DNA from: JBASEY01 sp964404285
Lineage (GTDB): Bacteria > CSSED10-310
Assembly: GCA_964404285.1 (NCBI GenBank)
Contig: CAYOJK010000007.1
Span: 62,001-126,000, forward strand
Length of the DNA stretch: 64,000 bases
Reading direction: 5' to 3'
Shown here piece by piece: positions 34,451-42,672 of the stretch. The notes beneath the pieces are model-generated. The model saw nothing but the letters and a program-made list of their open reading frames with translations, did not search any database and was not told the origin of the DNA. The number at the start of each line of letters is the position of its first letter. Within the stretch, counting starts at the first letter, position 1. The position numbers and the translations under genes are program-made.

Positions 34451-36718
34451 ATGGCCTTGACACCCAACCCTCTAACCTCTGCTGTTTCCCTTGCCGATGA
34501 ACCTAGCGCTATTCGTCGGTCTTGGCATAGTTGGATCACTCTTCAAAGCCAAAAAGCTTGGGTTTTGCCACACGTAGAACGACGATTCGATGCCATTGCC
34601 TACAAGAATATCACGGTATTTACTGCGCCTATTTTTCCTATATGGCTGGCCCACCTACTACGGAATCGCCTTCTCACTGAAGGATGGCCTGCACCTAAAT
34701 ACCTTTTAACAACTGGAAATATTTTTAAGCGACAAGCAGATACTCTTGCTTCAATACAAAATGAACCGGTCTTTTTTCTAGAATTGGGGATTGATCCAAA
34801 GCTTTCACATACCGCAAAAGAATGGATCGTTCAATTATTGGAAGAAGCTGCAATTCAAAATAAAACACTTCAATTCATACCACTCATATTCCTGTGGAAT
34901 CGATCACCAAAACGCCAATACCTTTATCCTCTATATGGTTTTCTTCGTCACCGGCATCACAATGTGATCAGCACAGGGCTTCCAAAAACGATTCAACCAG
35001 GAATAACGAAAGAGATACCCTCAGCTCAAACAATCCGCCGTGAACAGCTTGCTGCCTGGAACCAAGAAAGCCGATGCATAATCGGCGATAAAAAGGAGCC
35101 TATAAGAAAAACTATACAGACTATTCAATCTGAACCGGTATTGTTGAATCTGTTGAAAAGCTTGGCTGGTCAAGGAAAAGATACGTTGCCGACCCTTCAA
35201 TCCCGAGTCTCGGCTTATGTGCGGGAAATTGCCGCTGATTATTCCCATGTTTCACCATGGGTCTGGGAAAAAGCCCTAGGACCATTCTTGAAGAAAAACT
35301 TTTCTTCCCTTGACTTTGATCACGACGGTTTGGACGAACTGCGAATTTTACTCCGAAAACGCGATATTGTTATTCTAACCCCAACACATCGAAGCCACCT
35401 GGACTATATTTTCATCTCATTCGCTATCTATAAACAAGGGCTGGCCTGTCCACTTGTCGCAGCAGGACAAAATCTCTCTTTCTGGCCGATGGGATACGTG
35501 TTTAGAAAAACTGGAGCGTTTTTCATCAGAAGAACTTTTCGTGGACTTGATATCTATCCCCATGTATTCCGCTCATATTTATGGATGATTTTGCGAAAAT
35601 TTCAACCGGTCGAATTCTTTATTGAAGGAGGTCGGAGTCGAACCGGCGCTCTTCTTCCTGCAAAACTTGGCATGCTAAACATGATTATTGACGCCTACAC
35701 TGCAGGAAAACTCAAAGATGTTAAATTTGTACCACTAGCTGTCAATTATGACCGTATTATAGAAGAAGATAGCTACATCCGTGAATTGAAAGGCCTGCCC
35801 AAACAAACAGAACATGTGTCCAGCCTTTTTAAAAGCCGACACTTACTTAAAAGACATTTTGGAAATGTATGCTTTGCTATCGGTAAACCTGTCTCATTGG
35901 CTGAAACACTTACAACTAACGCTTCACAAACTGAACAAAAAGATATGCTCAGCATGGTGATTATGAATAGCCTCAGGCTATCCATGCCGATAACATCAAC
36001 TGCCCTGGTTGCCACCGTTCTAATGGCCATTGATCCCAACCATGAAATTAGTTCGAATGAAATAATTGCCAACGCATGTGGTTTGCTACAAATCATAGAA
36101 GAGGTTCATCCAGACGCTAGCGTTGCCAGGGAATGTTCAGATAAATCCAAACTGGATTCAGTGTTACAATCCGCTCTGTTACGAATGCAAGAATTTCAAA
36201 ATATTCTTCCAACTCAAGAACCTGACAAATGGAAATTGAACGAAAACCGCCGCTTCCAAGTGGATTATTTAAGAAATAGTATTGTCAGCCTGCTCTTAGC
36301 GCCGGCGCTGGCAATCATTTATAACTCCAAAGAATGGGATTCTCCTGAGTCTATCAAACTATTGGAAATTTTCTGCCCTGGAATTCATCCTGTACCAACT
36401 CATGTCTTTAAACACGAAATTGATAAAAGCCTTACCCTTTTACCAGGCTGGTCCTTCGAACAGAAAAAACTCTTAATCCAAACTGTGTCACCCGTTTTAA
36501 ACTTAATACAAAATATTCAAGCTATCGTCATGTCAAAAAATATCGACGTTAAAAAGGCGACAACTCAGGTTTGGAACGATATTTTTAATCAGGTGATCGA
36601 CAAAAAAACTAAAGAAACCTATCCGGAAATTTGTACAAAATTCTTTGTTAACGAACTATTTAAAGCATTTAAGCAAAGTGGCAGTGAACCTGCTGATCAC
36701 ACCGACGGATCAGAATAA
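34451..36718 (+). CDS. plsB: Glycerol-3-phosphate 1-O-acyltransferase
   Basis: A 755-residue acyltransferase of the PlsB type, adding the first fatty acyl chain to glycerol-3-phosphate. ILTPTHRSHLDYIF carries the HX4D motif (His and Asp), then GAFFIRRTFRG, EFFIEGGRSRTGALLPAKLG, and FVPLAVNYDRIIE, the four conserved acyltransferase blocks. The N-terminal 250 residues and the C-terminal 250 residues are helical and fit long PlsB enzymes. It starts 4 bases after lepB, an unusual partner. GpsA at 17.4 kb supplies its substrate. Confidence 0.92.
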   Translation: MALTPNPLTSAVSLADEPSAIRRSWHSWITLQSQKAWVLPHVERRFDAIAYKNITVFTAPIFPIWLAHLLRNRLLTEGWPAPKYLLTTGNIFKRQADTLASIQNEPVFFLELGIDPKLSHTAKEWIVQLLEEAAIQNKTLQFIPLIFLWNRSPKRQYLYPLYGFLRHRHHNVISTGLPKTIQPGITKEIPSAQTIRREQLAAWNQESRCIIGDKKEPIRKTIQTIQSEPVLLNLLKSLAGQGKDTLPTLQSRVSAYVREIAADYSHVSPWVWEKALGPFLKKNFSSLDFDHDGLDELRILLRKRDIVILTPTHRSHLDYIFISFAIYKQGLACPLVAAGQNLSFWPMGYVFRKTGAFFIRRTFRGLDIYPHVFRSYLWMILRKFQPVEFFIEGGRSRTGALLPAKLGMLNMIIDAYTAGKLKDVKFVPLAVNYDRIIEEDSYIRELKGLPKQTEHVSSLFKSRHLLKRHFGNVCFAIGKPVSLAETLTTNASQTEQKDMLSMVIMNSLRLSMPITSTALVATVLMAIDPNHEISSNEIIANACGLLQIIEEVHPDASVARECSDKSKLDSVLQSALLRMQEFQNILPTQEPDKWKLNENRRFQVDYLRNSIVSLLLAPALAIIYNSKEWDSPESIKLLEIFCPGIHPVPTHVFKHEIDKSLTLLPGWSFEQKKLLIQTVSPVLNLIQNIQAIVMSKNIDVKKATTQVWNDIFNQVIDKKTKETYPEICTKFFVNELFKAFKQSGSEPADHTDGSE

Positions 36719-36794
36719 TCACCTATTTAAATAACCTATGCGTAGATTTAGACCCTTCAGACGGAAACATAAGTACCCGAATTTAATCATCTAA

Positions 36795-37808
36795 TCAGCG
36801 AGATCGGCCATATTGAAGCTTTGAAAAAAGCTCAGTCAGTACAGGGTCGTCTTTATCTTCTTTTTCAGCGATAGTCTGCGGTAAAGCCATTTCTTCGACA
36901 TACTCGCCTACAATCAATCCCAACCGGAGCTCCCCTAGTTCGCCGGGACTTTGATCAACACCATAGATTAAATCAACATCATCACCCCAATTTGAGGTTA
37001 TCAGATGAGCAACCTCTTCAACTTCGAACAGGCTTAACGGCCCATCAGACCGAAGATGCATTAAAAGACTTGCTTTACGATTCAGAAAGCTTTCTACAGA
37101 ATAATCCACCATGATACTCTCGGCTACCTCTTGAGCACGATGTTGTCCTCTCGCCCGTGCAGTTACTATCGTACTGCTCGACGATCCCGTCAAAGCTATT
37201 CGAATACGATTGAAATCGATCGGAACCATTCCTGGAGCCAAAGCATCCATCAATGCCTGAATTTTATCAGCAAAACTCGTGTTGAAAGCCTCCAAATAAC
37301 CTGGAAAATCCGCTTGATCAAATACCACAGGAACTTCTTTCATAGCACACAATTCACTGATCGTTCCCCTAGCTGTCATATGACGTTTTCTTCCAACAAT
37401 TTCAGCATCCGGTAAACTCAATAATGACAAACAGGGAATTCCCGCTTTATTGAAAAGGTTAGCTAGAGCGGTCGTAACTCCGGAACCAATACCATCACCG
37501 GGCTGAGCAATTAAAAGCACAAAAAATGAGGACAGGGTCAATTCCAGTAAATCCGAGCTGATTTCAGCCATAGCTTTTGAAGCGGCTAGGGGATCACCAC
37601 TGCTAAAACCGCGATAACGAGTATTTAAAGCGATATGAATATAATCATCCTGTAAATTGGGCAAAGAATCATCCCAGTTAATGCGAAACAATAACGGTCG
37701 AAAATCTTTCCTAAAAGATATTTTTTGCAATACTTCAGCTCCAAAATCACCTATTGCTATGACAGCAATCTCACCCTTAGGTCTGACGTGACCGTCTCTC
37801 CTGTTCAT
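36795..37808 (-). CDS. Divergent FtsZ/tubulin-like protein
   Basis: A 337-residue protein that resembles FtsZ only in outline. A first loop AIGDFGAEVL stands where FtsZ has its first nucleotide-binding loop. Then residues 103-110 read PGDGIGSG where FtsZ has GGGTGTG, followed by VTTALANLFNKAGIPCLSLLSLP as in the tubulin T4 region. A further SSSSTIVTARARGQHRAQEVAESI segment aligns with the FtsZ C-terminal domain. A longer open frame exists upstream, but GGAGGGGG lies 3 bases before this ATG. It overlaps the mraZ end by 32 bases. It probably binds nucleotide weakly or differently; polymer formation is unproven. Confidence 0.7.
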   Translation of the reverse strand: MNRRDGHVRPKGEIAVIAIGDFGAEVLQKISFRKDFRPLLFRINWDDSLPNLQDDYIHIALNTRYRGFSSGDPLAASKAMAEISSDLLELTLSSFFVLLIAQPGDGIGSGVTTALANLFNKAGIPCLSLLSLPDAEIVGRKRHMTARGTISELCAMKEVPVVFDQADFPGYLEAFNTSFADKIQALMDALAPGMVPIDFNRIRIALTGSSSSTIVTARARGQHRAQEVAESIMVDYSVESFLNRKASLLMHLRSDGPLSLFEVEEVAHLITSNWGDDVDLIYGVDQSPGELGELRLGLIVGEYVEEMALPQTIAEKEDKDDPVLTELFSKLQYGRSR

Positions 37809-38202
37809 GATCCCCCTCCTTATCTTCAAACTTGTCCTGCCAAATCGATAATGGCCAGATTTCAAAATCAAGCCCGGTTCCCATCACAACATACCGATCT
37901 GCTTTATTCGCCAGATCCAAATGCTTAAACTGAACCCTTCCTTGCAAATCGATATTCAGAGACATAACGTTCAACATAAAAGCACGCCGTCTATCTCTGA
38001 CATCAGGATCTATGGATTTTCCAGGTATCTCCACTTCAAGGACCTGTTTCAATCGACCCGGATCAGTGGCGACCCAATAGTTATCCATCGGGTAAACACA
38101 CAATTCTCCTCCACGTTCAATATTTCCGCTTTTAAACAATGAGGTCGGCAAGGTGATTCGACCTTGTTTATCCAACTGTATAAAACTTGTATTAAAATAC
38201 AT
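37777..38202 (-). CDS. mraZ: Transcriptional regulator MraZ
   Basis: A 141-residue MraZ (two AbrB-like SpoVT folds). Signature features are FNTSFIQLDKQGRITLPTSLF and, in the second half, LNVMSLNIDLQGRVQFKHLDLANKADRYVVMGTGLDFEIWPLSIW. MraZ normally heads the division and cell-wall cluster and represses it from TGGG repeats. Here no such repeats are visible in the 130 bases upstream, and the only linked gene is the FtsZ-like one. The C-terminal tail after residue 125 is charged. Confidence 0.88.
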   Translation of the reverse strand: MYFNTSFIQLDKQGRITLPTSLFKSGNIERGGELCVYPMDNYWVATDPGRLKQVLEVEIPGKSIDPDVRDRRRAFMLNVMSLNIDLQGRVQFKHLDLANKADRYVVMGTGLDFEIWPLSIWQDKFEDKEGDHEQERRSRQT

Positions 38203-38249
38203 TTTTAAGCAAATCCAAGTTTTTGATTCTTATTAGAACCTATTTACTA

Positions 38250-38277
38250 TTAATAAGCAAAATTTCAACTATGTCAA
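38250..38277 (-). promoter_or_regulatory. Sigma-70 promoter of mraZ-FtsZ-like operon
   Basis: On the minus strand TTGACA (38277-38272) and TATTAA (38255-38250) are 16 bases apart. The start of mraZ is about 48 bases downstream. No GTGGG repeats (MraZ operators) are found. Confidence 0.5.
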
Positions 38278-38331
38278 GGAATATTTTGTTAATTTCAAAT
38301 AATATCAGAAATTTAATAGAACAGGAAAGAT

Positions 38332-39873
38332 CTAGACCAACCGAATTCCATCAGCATATACTGCTTCAATCTTTATGTTTCGTCCGCGAGTAGAGATTGG
38401 ATCACTGTCCAAAATCACTAAATCAGCCGGGGAGCCTGGCATCAACAAGCCTCTTTTCATTTTGCCGGCTTCTATCATTGTTGGAGCAAATGTCATTGCT
38501 TTTAATGCATCTGTCGCTTTCATGCATTCTTCCGGATGCCAGGATCGCTTGTTCCAGGACTCTTTAACGTGTCGCCTGGTCACTGCCGCATCAAAATAGT
38601 GAAGAGGATTTTCATCATCTATTGGAGCATCGGAGCCAAAAACAACACATGCTCCTGATTCTGCCAGTGATCCGTATGGATAAAAAAGACCCTCTTGTTC
38701 GCTCCAGAAACGTTCGACCATTTCGATATCAGAGATCATATGGCAGGGTTGCACCGAGGCACAAATATCGTATTGAGCAAATTTTTCTATATCTTCCCTA
38801 GCAATCAGTTGCGTATGTTCAATGCGCAAGCCTTTTAAATCCGGAAATGCTTTTCGAATGGTAATCAACGCTTGCAACGCATTTTTGACAGCTCGATCAC
38901 CTATTGCATGTATCGATGTTGGAAAGCCGTGAGAAGCCGCCCACATTGACAAATCAGCTAACTCTTCAGGCTCCATGACATCGATACCTGTGTTCTTTGG
39001 TTCACCGGTATATGGCTTGCTCATTGCTGCAGTTCTAGAACCTAGGGCGCCGTCGGCATATAGTTTCAAACCACCTAGATGAATTGATGGCCATTGTTGA
39101 CCGAATTTATAGCCACGTGAAATCACTTGGTCAAAATCTTCCAAGTTGACGAAAGCCATAATTTTGAGCGGAATTTTTTCTGTAACAGACATATCGATCA
39201 GCAAATCCAATTCTGAGATACCTTCGAATGAGTGCACCGCAATTATTCCTTTAGCATGAAGTCCGCCCCAAGCTTTACGCAGTAAGTCACGTTTTTCTGA
39301 ATCCAGTCGAGCTGGGATTTTTTGGCGAATAATATCGACGGCTGTTTCCCTGAGAACACCCGTAAGGCTGCCATCCGGTCTGCGATCGAAACGACCTCCC
39401 GGCGGATCTGAAACCGTGTCGTCTATCGACAGTTCCTGTAAAGCCCGGGAATTCAGCCATAATGAATGGCCATCTTTGGATAACAAAGCCACAGGATTGT
39501 CCTGGCTAAACCCGTCTATTTCCATGCGGTCCGGAAATCCGCCTTGGTGTCGGCAAGCTGCTTCCCAGCCGCGTCCTTGCACCCATTGAAACCGAGAAGC
39601 CTCATCGATTCGCATTTTAAGCTTCTGTTGAATATCCTCTAAACAAAGTCCATCCAATTTAAGCAACGATTGAGCTATTCCATAATTGATCAAATGAATA
39701 TGGCAGTCAGTGAAACCAGGAACAACCCAACTCAATCTGCCATCAAGGCAGTTATCATCCGCAAACGTGATACTGTCAATTTTGCCATCTTTTAGCGTCA
39801 ATAAGCCGCACTGAAAACGCCGATGTTTTTGATTCCATATCATTATTTTGTCTAAACATACGTTTTGTGTCAT
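38332..39873 (-). CDS. Amidohydrolase of the YtcJ-like group
   Basis: A 513-residue amidohydrolase (TIM barrel). Metal-binding motif FTDCHIHL is near residue 58, KLYADGALGSRTAAMS in the middle, then SIHAIGDRAVKNAL and RIEHTQLI with His ligands, and FGSDAPIDDENPL with the Asp. It ends MPGSPADLVILDSDP as the family does. AAAAGGAAA precedes the ATG. Substrate not predictable; YtcJ-like enzymes hydrolyse amides or imides. It is a single gene divergent from the selenoprotein operon. Confidence 0.85.
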   Translation of the reverse strand: MTQNVCLDKIMIWNQKHRRFQCGLLTLKDGKIDSITFADDNCLDGRLSWVVPGFTDCHIHLINYGIAQSLLKLDGLCLEDIQQKLKMRIDEASRFQWVQGRGWEAACRHQGGFPDRMEIDGFSQDNPVALLSKDGHSLWLNSRALQELSIDDTVSDPPGGRFDRRPDGSLTGVLRETAVDIIRQKIPARLDSEKRDLLRKAWGGLHAKGIIAVHSFEGISELDLLIDMSVTEKIPLKIMAFVNLEDFDQVISRGYKFGQQWPSIHLGGLKLYADGALGSRTAAMSKPYTGEPKNTGIDVMEPEELADLSMWAASHGFPTSIHAIGDRAVKNALQALITIRKAFPDLKGLRIEHTQLIAREDIEKFAQYDICASVQPCHMISDIEMVERFWSEQEGLFYPYGSLAESGACVVFGSDAPIDDENPLHYFDAAVTRRHVKESWNKRSWHPEECMKATDALKAMTFAPTMIEAGKMKRGLLMPGSPADLVILDSDPISTRGRNIKIEAVYADGIRLV

Positions 39874-40015
39874 TTGTTTTCCTTTTCTTCAGCTTTTCCG
39901 TTCTATGTGACTGAACCATTACATAAAATCCCACACCTAAATTCTTGTCGGAACTGTTCACCTATGTCAAACGATATTAGCAGAGAGGGCATCGCTGTGA
40001 TTTTCTAGTAAAAAC

Positions 40016-40044
40016 TTGAAAGACGACTTCATTGAGATTATTCT
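40016..40044 (+). promoter_or_regulatory. Sigma-70 promoter of the DUF1573 selenoprotein operon
   Basis: TTGAAA at 40016-40021 and TATTCT at 40039-40044 are 17 bases apart. The first selenoprotein gene starts at 40086 with CTGGAGG 7 bases upstream. Confidence 0.5.
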
Positions 40045-40085
40045 CATCGACGTCTGATCTTGATCACCATCCTGGAGGTTTGTTT

Positions 40086-41312
40086 ATGATTAGATCACCC
40101 AATCGTTCAATTATTCTGCTGTCTGGATTACTGTTTGTAACCTTGGTCTTTTTTTCATGTTCCAACCAGGATTCGGCAAGTATATCCTCTGATGTATCTT
40201 CCTCTGAAAAAGCTGAAAATATTTCTATCGCTGGCTCAACAAGAGCTAAATCTGCTGCTGAGAACGGTCCTCGTATTGTGTTCGATGAAACCACTCATGA
40301 TTTTGGACGGCAGTTATCCGGTGAAGATTTGGAAAATATTTTTACCTTTACAAACAAAGGTGACGGAACACTGATAATCGAAAACGTAAAAGCCGGGTGA
40401 GGATGCACGGCAGCTCTGGTTTCCACCAGAGAAATTCCTCCGGGTGAGGAAGGAAAAATCAAGGTTACGTTTAAAACAGCTCATCGTACCGGTATTAATA
40501 GACACAGCGTCACGGTCACTTCTAACGATAAAACCAGTCCGAATATGCAACTCGAGGTTGTTGCCGACTTGTACCACTTGCTAACAGTAGCGCCAACAAG
40601 ACAATGGTTTGGACAGGTTAAGCAGGCTGAAGAAACAACCCGCCAATTCGTTTTTGAGGGTTTGAAAGTTAACGAGGTTGAATTCACCAGTCTCAAATTG
40701 AAAGATGAGTTGAAAAACCAGGATGCTTACACCTGGAAGATCAACGATGCAAAAACTGATGAGACTCGCCAACTGACTTTAGATGTAACCGTCCATGGAG
40801 ATAAAATTCCTCCTGGTCGTTTTGGTGATGTGCTGATTATCGAAACAAATCTGGAGCCGACAGTTACCCTGGAATTAGTTTTGACCGGAGAAATTCTTGG
40901 ACCTGTTTCAGCAAATCCACAACGATTGTATTTCGGCCAATTTGAGATAGACAAAGAAATGGAAAGTGTCCTCAAATTGATAGCCAATACCGATATTCCA
41001 TTCAAAATTCTTTCAGCTTCTATTGAGGATTCGGAGTTCAAAATTGATTCCTGGAATCGTGAATCTCTCACTGAACATTCGTTGACAATCCGCTTTTTAC
41101 CTAAAGAGACTCGAGATAGAATACGCACATCTCTATCGATAAAAACAGACCTGGAATCTCAACCAAACCTGGAAGTTGAAATTCACGCTTATCAACGTAG
41201 AACCGGTCAGGCGAGAGACATGAAACAAATGGATGCTCGAAGTCTGACATCATCCATAAAAGAATCTGACAGTAGTTCAGTCATTAAGACTCGTAAATTA
41301 AACGATAATTAA
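40086..41312 (+). CDS. DUF1573 selenoprotein 1 (in-frame TGA read as Sec105)
   Basis: A continuous frame of 408 codons from an ATG with GGAGG 7 bases upstream, broken only by one TGA at 40398-40400 (codon 105). The N-terminus is a lipoprotein-type signal, FFSCSNQ. Residues about 60-155 form a DUF1573 (Ig-like) domain: IVFDETTHDFG, FTFTNKG, VKAG-TGA-GCTAAL, then REIPPGEEGKIKVTFKT and TVTSND. In ordinary members the motif is CGCT; the TGA sits exactly at its first Cys, giving UGCT. The second half is two further Ig-like sandwiches. Without readthrough the product would be a 104-residue stub. The reading as selenocysteine is supported by the tRNA-Sec and the hairpin. Function unknown; a redox or metal role at an envelope location is inferred. 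Confidence 0.88.
40398..40431 (+). promoter_or_regulatory. Sec codon and SECIS-like hairpin of selenoprotein 1
   Basis: TGA at 40398-40400. A 6-bp stem CTCTGG (40414-40419) / CCAGAG (40426-40431) with loop TTTCCA begins 13 bases after the codon, and its loop starts 20 bases after it. This fits the bacterial SECIS window of about 16-37 bases from UGA to loop. The loop lacks a G unless the closing GG pairs open. Confidence 0.6.
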
Positions 41313-41360
41313 TGCAGTTAACGTGAAGTGATAACGAATATCGCTTTTTGAGAGAGACAA

Positions 41361-42431
41361 GTGAAAAATAATGTACTAAACATGTTTATCCGCGTCAGTT
41401 GGATGATTGCTATAGTGACCTGTATGGCCATCGTAAAAGGATCTGACATCCCAGGTGAAAAGTCACCTGGGATTGCGTTCGACACAGTGGACCATGATTT
41501 TGGTGATCAGGTTTCAGGAAAAATTCTAAAGCATACATTTACCTTTAAAAACTTGGGGGCGACCCTCTTCTCCATTAAAGATGTAAAGGCTGGGTGAGGA
41601 TGTACTGCTGTCCTGGTATCATCCAGTGACATTCCTCCGGGTGAGGAAGGAAAAATTGACGTTGCATTCGACACCCAGTATCGATCGGGAAAAAATACGA
41701 AAACCATTACAGTTCGAACTGATGACCCGAACAACACCCATGTACAATTATCGGTGACAGCAAATCTCGATCTTCAACTGGATTCTACGCCCCGGCGATT
41801 GTGGTATGGGAAGTTAAACGGACCAAATCCGGAAACACGTTCCTGCACACTATCAGGATCTCGTATTGAAGAACTCGAAGTAAAACAAATAAGAATAGAT
41901 GGAAATATCCCTGAAAAAGCTTTTTCTTGGCTACTAAACGATCAACGGGATTCAGGTAAAGCAGTAACGCTCGATGTGACATTTTATCCTGATGAGGCCA
42001 TACCCGGAAGATTTCTTCATCAATTGATCATTGAGACTAACTTGATCGATACGCCGGAATTAGTTGTCAGCCTGGCTGGAGAACTTACCGGATTTCTGTA
42101 TTCATCACCATCAAGCGTATTATTTGGTAACTTTGAAACGGGTGTCTCCATGAAAAAAACCGTCACTATTCAAACCTATCAAGAAATTCCGTTTTCAATA
42201 ATTTCAGTTGACTCCGCTGATTCAGATATTTCTATTACATTAGACAATGATCAGAAATCTCTGGAACACGTTATTGCTGTGCTCTTTGAACCAAGTGAAG
42301 ATCGATCGGATATCCTTCAAACACAGATCAAGATAACGACGGATCTGGAAAAACAATCGGATTTTCTTCTGGATATTCATGGTTTTCCTAGACGGGCACA
42401 AAAAATATTACCGCCTCGTGATCAGAAGTAA
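41361..42431 (+). CDS. DUF1573 selenoprotein 2 (in-frame TGA read as Sec79)
   Basis: A frame of 356 codons starting at GTG (GAGAGAGA just upstream), 48 bp after selenoprotein 1, with one TGA at 41595-41597 (codon 79). Residues 17-27 are a hydrophobic signal. The DUF1573 domain runs IAFDTVDHDFG, HTFTFKNLG, DVKAG-TGA-GCTAVL, SDIPPGEEGKIDVAFDT. The TGA takes the same motif position as in copy 1. The rest has two Ig-like domains with QLIIETNL and QIKITTDLE, as in copy 1. The two genes share a gapless 26-base identity (40434-40459 and 41631-41656) just after the Sec region. So this is a tandem duplication with the Sec codon kept. Coding through TGA is otherwise open on both sides. Confidence 0.88.
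41595..41631 (+). promoter_or_regulatory. Sec codon and SECIS-like hairpin of selenoprotein 2
   Basis: TGA at 41595-41597. The stem is TGTC (41609-41612) plus CTGG (41613-41616), loop TATCAT (41617-41622), CCAG (41623-41626), a bulged T at 41627, and GACA (41628-41631). The loop starts 20 bases after the TGA, the same as in copy 1. The inner CTGG/CCAG is shared, while the outer pairs differ between copies yet still pair. The bulged U recalls the E. coli fdhF element. Confidence 0.6.
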
Positions 42432-42439
42432 TTTCATGC

Positions 42440-42468
42440 TTGACAGATCAAACCTGGATGTATATCGT
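42440..42468 (+). promoter_or_regulatory. Sigma-70 promoter of tRNA-Phe
   Basis: TTGACA at 42440-42445 and TATCGT at 42463-42468 are 17 bases apart, 37 bases before the mature tRNA. The -35 box starts 8 bases after the selenoprotein 2 stop. Confidence 0.5.
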
Positions 42469-42505
42469 TTGATTTCGATTGGTCACGTTGTCGATGACCC
42501 CGGTA

Positions 42506-42578
42506 GCCGAGGTAGCTCAGTCGGCAGAGCGAGGGACTGAAAATCCCTGCGTCGGGGGTTCGATTCCCTCCCTCGGCA
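42506..42578 (+). tRNA. tRNA-Phe (GAA)
   Basis: A 73-base tRNA. Acceptor GCCGAGG/CCTCGGC, D arm with GCTC and GAGC, anticodon stem GGGAC?-type with loop containing GAA (CTGAAAAT), T arm with GGGGG TTCGATT CCCTC. The discriminator is A and CCA is not encoded (AAA follows). A Rho-independent terminator follows directly. Confidence 0.95.
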
Positions 42579-42585
42579 AAAACTC

Positions 42586-42612
42586 AAACCCCTACTTGTT
42601 AGTAGGGGTTTT
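42586..42612 (+). terminator. Rho-independent terminator of tRNA-Phe
   Basis: A perfect 10-bp stem AAACCCCTAC / GTAGGGGTTT encloses the loop TTGTTA and runs into TTTT. It lies 7 bases after the tRNA. It also ends any readthrough from the selenoprotein operon. Confidence 0.8.
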
Positions 42613-42672
42613 ATGTTATGCTTATAAAATGATGATGTTTTCTCATGATAATGTGATTGATGGGAGGAATTC

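Noticed and set aside
38203..38331. MraZ operator repeats upstream of mraZ
   Set aside because: No GTGGG or TGGG repeats on the relevant strand.
40032..40400. Reading the DUF1573 gene as two separate genes, 40086-40400 and 40545-41312
   Set aside because: The two pieces share one frame with no stop between them other than TGA, the domain continues across it, and the second has no Shine-Dalgarno. The same split repeats in the neighbouring gene.
40398..41597. Both TGAs being sequencing errors or pseudogene stops
   Set aside because: They occur at the same codon of a conserved motif in two diverged copies, with a tRNA-Sec nearby and no other defects in either frame.
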